A stretch of 64,000 nt of DNA from Zeus faber (lineage: Eukaryota; Chordata; Actinopteri; Zeiformes; Zeidae), in assembly GCA_960531495.1 (NCBI GenBank), contig OY482861.1, forward strand, positions 434,001-498,000, read 5' to 3'. Of the stretch, positions 61,648 through 64,000 are shown one piece after another. Each line of letters begins with the position of its first letter. The first letter of the stretch is position 1. The position numbers and the translations under genes are program-made. The notes below the pieces were generated by a model. The model was not told the DNA's origin. It saw only the letters and a list, made by a program, of their open reading frames with translations, and ran no database searches.

Positions 61648-64000
61648 GAGTAAAGGTTTCTGTCATGACTCTCTAGGACCTGCTCAGATAGTGTAAATAC
61701 TGTTATGAACTGATTTGTAATGGGAAAGTACTGTTTGCAGAACAGTTTTTGGCACATCTAACAATTTTTTTCAGAAATTACGAGCAGTTTCATAAAAACC
61801 TGCATGGATGGCAAACAAGGCATTTTCAGGCAATTTAAAGACTGAAAGGATGTTTTGAGTAAAGGTTTCAGTCATGACTCTCTAGGACCTGCTCAGATAG
61901 TGTAAATACTGTTATGAACTGATTTGTAATGGGAAAGTACTGTTTGCAAAACAGTTTTTGGCACATCTAACAAGTTTTTCTGAAATTACAAGCATTTTCA
62001 TAAAAACCTGCATGGATGGCAAACAAGGCATTTTCAGGAAATTTAAAGACCGAAAGAATGTTTAGAGTAAAGGTTTCTGTCATGACTCTGTAGGAACTGC
62101 TCAGATAGTGTAAATACTGTTATGAACTCATTTGTAATGGGAAAGTACTGTTTGCAAAACAGTTTTTGGCACATCTAACAAGTTTTTCTGAAATTATGAG
62201 CATTTTCATAAAAACCTGCATGGATGGCAAACAAGGCATTTTCAGGCAATTTGAAGACTGAAAGGATGTTTTGAGTAAAGGTTCCTGTCATAACTCTGTA
62301 GGACCTGCTCAGATAGTGTAAATACTGTTATGAACTCATTTGTATTGGGAAAGTACTGTTTGCAAAAGAGTTTTTGGCACATCTAACAAGTTTTTTCTGA
62401 AATTACGAGCATTTTCATAAAAAAACTGCATGGATGGCAAACAAGGCATTTTCAGGAAATTTAAAGACTGAAAGGCTGTTTTGAGTAAAGGTTTCTGTCA
62501 TGACTCTGTAGGACCTGCTCAGATAGTGTAAATACTGTTATGAACTGATTTGTAATGTGAAAGTACTGTTTGCAAAAGAGTTTTTGGCAGATCTAACAAG
62601 TTTTTCTGAAATTACGAGCATTTTCATAAAAACCTGCATGGATGGCAAACAAGGCAATTTCAGGCAATTTAAAGACTGAAAGGATGTTTTGAGTAAAGGT
62701 TTCTGTCATGACTCTGTAGGACCTGCTCAGATAGTGTAAATACTGTTATGAACTGATTTGTAATGTGAAAGTACTGTTTGCAAAAGAGTTTTTGGCACAT
62801 CTAACAAGTTTTTCTGAAATTACGAGCAGTTTCATAAAAACCTGCATGGGGGGCAAACATGGCATTTTCAGGCAATTTAAAGACTGAAAGGATGTTTTGA
62901 GTAAAGGTTTCTGTCATGACTCTCTAGGACCTGCTCAGATAGTGTAAATACTGTTATGAACTGATTTGTAATGGGAAAGTACTGTTTGCAAAACAGTTTT
63001 TGGCACATCTAACAAGTTTTTCTGAAATTACGTGCAGTTTCATAAAAACCTGCATGGGTGGCAAACAAGGCATTTTCAGGCAATTTAAAGACTGAAAGGA
63101 TGTTTTGAGTAAAGGTATCTGTCATAACTCTGTAGGAACTGCTCAGATAGTGTAAATACTGTTATGAACTCATTTGTAATAGGAAAGTACTGTTTGCAAA
63201 ACAGTTTTTGGCACATTTAACAAGTTTTTCTGAAATTACAAGCATTTTCATAAAAACCTGCATGGATGGCAAACAAGGCATTTTCAGGAAATTTAAAGAC
63301 CGAAAGAATGTTTTGAGTAAAGGTTTCTGTCATGACTCTGTAGGAACTGCTCAGATAGTGTAAATACTGTTATGAACTCATTTGTAATGGGAAAGTACTG
63401 TTTGCAAAACAGTTTTTGGCACATCTAACAAGTTTTTCTGAAATTATGAGCATTTTCATAAAAACCTGCATGGATGGCAAACAAGGCATTTTCAGGCAAT
63501 TTGAAGACTGAAAGGATGTTTTGAGTAAAGGTTCCTGTCATAACTCTGTAGGACCTGCTCAGATAGTGTAAATACTGTTATGAACTCATTTGTATTGGGA
63601 AAGTACTGTTTGCAAAAGAGTTTTTGGCACATCTAACAAGTTTTTTCTGAAATTACGAGCATTTTCATAAAAAAACTGCATGGATGGCAAACAAGGCATT
63701 TTCAGGAAATTTAAAGACTGAAAGGCTGTTTTGAGTAAAGGTTTCTGTCATGACTCTCTAGGACCTGCTCAGATAGTGTAAATACTGTTATGAACTGATT
63801 TGTAATGGGAAAGTATTGTTTGCAAAACAGTTTTTGGCACATCTAACAAGTTTTTCTGAAATTACAAGCATTTGCATAAAAACCTGCATGGATGGCAAAC
63901 AAGGCATTTTCAGGCAATTTAAAGACTGAAAGAATGTTTTGAATAAAGGTTTCTGTCATGACTCTGTAGGAACTGCTCAGATAGTGTAAATACTGTTATG
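61648..64000 (+). repeat. HOR domain IV: return to domain II-like order, array continues
   Basis: The order is B, C (with the private ttcagtcat of domain II), H, P, A', A', F, (G/C), H, P, Q and a partial R that runs off the window. H, P and R are absent from domain III and reappear here with the same diagnostic bases as in domain II. Private bases include tttagag at about 62064, ggcagatct at about 62590 and aaggcaatttcagg at about 62655. The array clearly continues past 64000. Confidence 0.75.
63107..63314 (+). repeat. Chimeric monomer G/C
   Basis: It begins as G (tatctgtcataact, aatagg) and ends as C or D (caaaacag, acaagcattttc, ggaaattt, accgaaagaatg). It also carries a private catttaac near 63215. 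The exchange lies between positions about 77 and 93. Confidence 0.8.

Larger units (their letters stand above)
1..64000 (+). repeat. Satellite DNA array, ~208-bp monomer, ~307 head-to-tail copies
   Basis: The landmark 'gagtaaagg' (or 'gaataaagg', 'gagtaagg') recurs every 206 to 210 bases from position 4 to the end of the window, always on the + strand. Each interval aligns to one 208-bp consensus with about 35% G+C. No stretch departs from the repeat: there is no spacer, transposon, inversion or unique flank, so both array ends lie outside the window. Copies differ at a limited set of diagnostic sites, and the differences recur in fixed combinations, giving about twenty monomer classes. Long uninterrupted tandem arrays of nucleosome-sized monomers are typical of centromeric, pericentromeric or subtelomeric heterochromatin in eukaryotes; which of these applies cannot be read from the sequence. 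I do not recognise the family. Ribosomal intergenic spacer subrepeats are an alternative, but no rDNA is present. Confidence 0.97.

Noticed and set aside
1..64000. CRISPR array
   Set aside because: The repeat is continuous at about 208 bp with no short repeat and unique spacer pattern, and no cas genes are present.
1..64000. Telomeric or simple-sequence repeats, rDNA spacer or tRNA-derived repeat
   Set aside because: No telomere-type hexamer runs, no rRNA or tRNA sequence, and no internal A-box/B-box pair were seen in the monomer.

Overview
The whole 64 kb window is one uninterrupted, head-to-tail satellite DNA array. The monomer is about 208 bp (variants of about 206 to 210 bp), around 35% G+C, and all copies point the same way: roughly 307 copies with no unique sequence, no inserted transposon, no inversion and no credible gene. 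This is eukaryotic heterochromatin of a centromeric, pericentromeric or subtelomeric type. I do not recognise the satellite family and cannot name the species. The only CpG sites in the monomer vary as CpG/TpG/CpA, which fits a genome with germline cytosine methylation such as a vertebrate or plant, but this is inference.

For description I number the monomer from the invariant 'gagtaaagg' (position 1) to the 'gatgtttt' before the next one (position 208). About twenty monomer classes can be told apart by diagnostic bases. A: caaaagag plus a G6 run. A': the same with aatgtg and tttcagg. B: 209 bp, cagaacag, T7 then cag. C: ctctagg, acaagc, accgaaagaatg. D: like C but ggaaaac. E: 209 bp, cagaacag, cttacaat. 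F: acgtgcag, gggtgg. G: tatctgtcataact, aatagg, ctgatttta. H: atgagc, aatttgaag. P: ttcctgtcataact, tattggg, A7. Q: tattg, catttgcat. R: gaataaagg, aattgg, caaaatag. S: R-like with ttataaa (some copies ttatgaa) and atgagc. T: gtctagg, acgagc. U: aatggcaaatt, cctgtatgg. V: acaagcactttc. W: aagatttctg, ttttatgc. X: cataact with gattt and caaaagag. C-: a C-like monomer with a one-base deletion, gagtaagg.

The classes are arranged in higher-order repeats (HORs), and the window falls into four domains by class content. Domain I (1-11871) is built on A-B-C-D-E-F runs. Domain II (11872-35211) is built on B-C-H-P-Q-R-H-P-U-A-E-V-W-T, including an exact adjacent duplication of that 14-mer. Domain III (35212-61647) is built on Q-S-S-F-X-A'-B-C-D-E and A'-F-G-A blocks, with adjacent duplications of 1, 4, 8, 9 and 11 monomers. 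Domain IV (61648-64000) returns to a Domain II-like order. Almost identical blocks of 1.4 to 5 kb recur at offsets of 2708, 2918, 3956, 7085, 8126, 12501 and 19358 bp, all whole numbers of monomers. Several junctions fall inside a monomer and make chimeras, which is the footprint of unequal exchange or in-register replication slippage.

Inside the monomer, a perfect 7-bp dyad with a 3-base loop (positions 83-99), a nearly invariant block (33-58) and an invariant T5-GGCACAT block (99-110) stand out against variable flanks. These are the best candidates for protein-binding or nucleosome-positioning sequence. No CENP-B-box-like 17-mer was seen. The short minus-strand reading frames that recur through the array are by-products of the E and G monomers and are not annotated as genes. 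All class assignments and block comparisons were made by eye.
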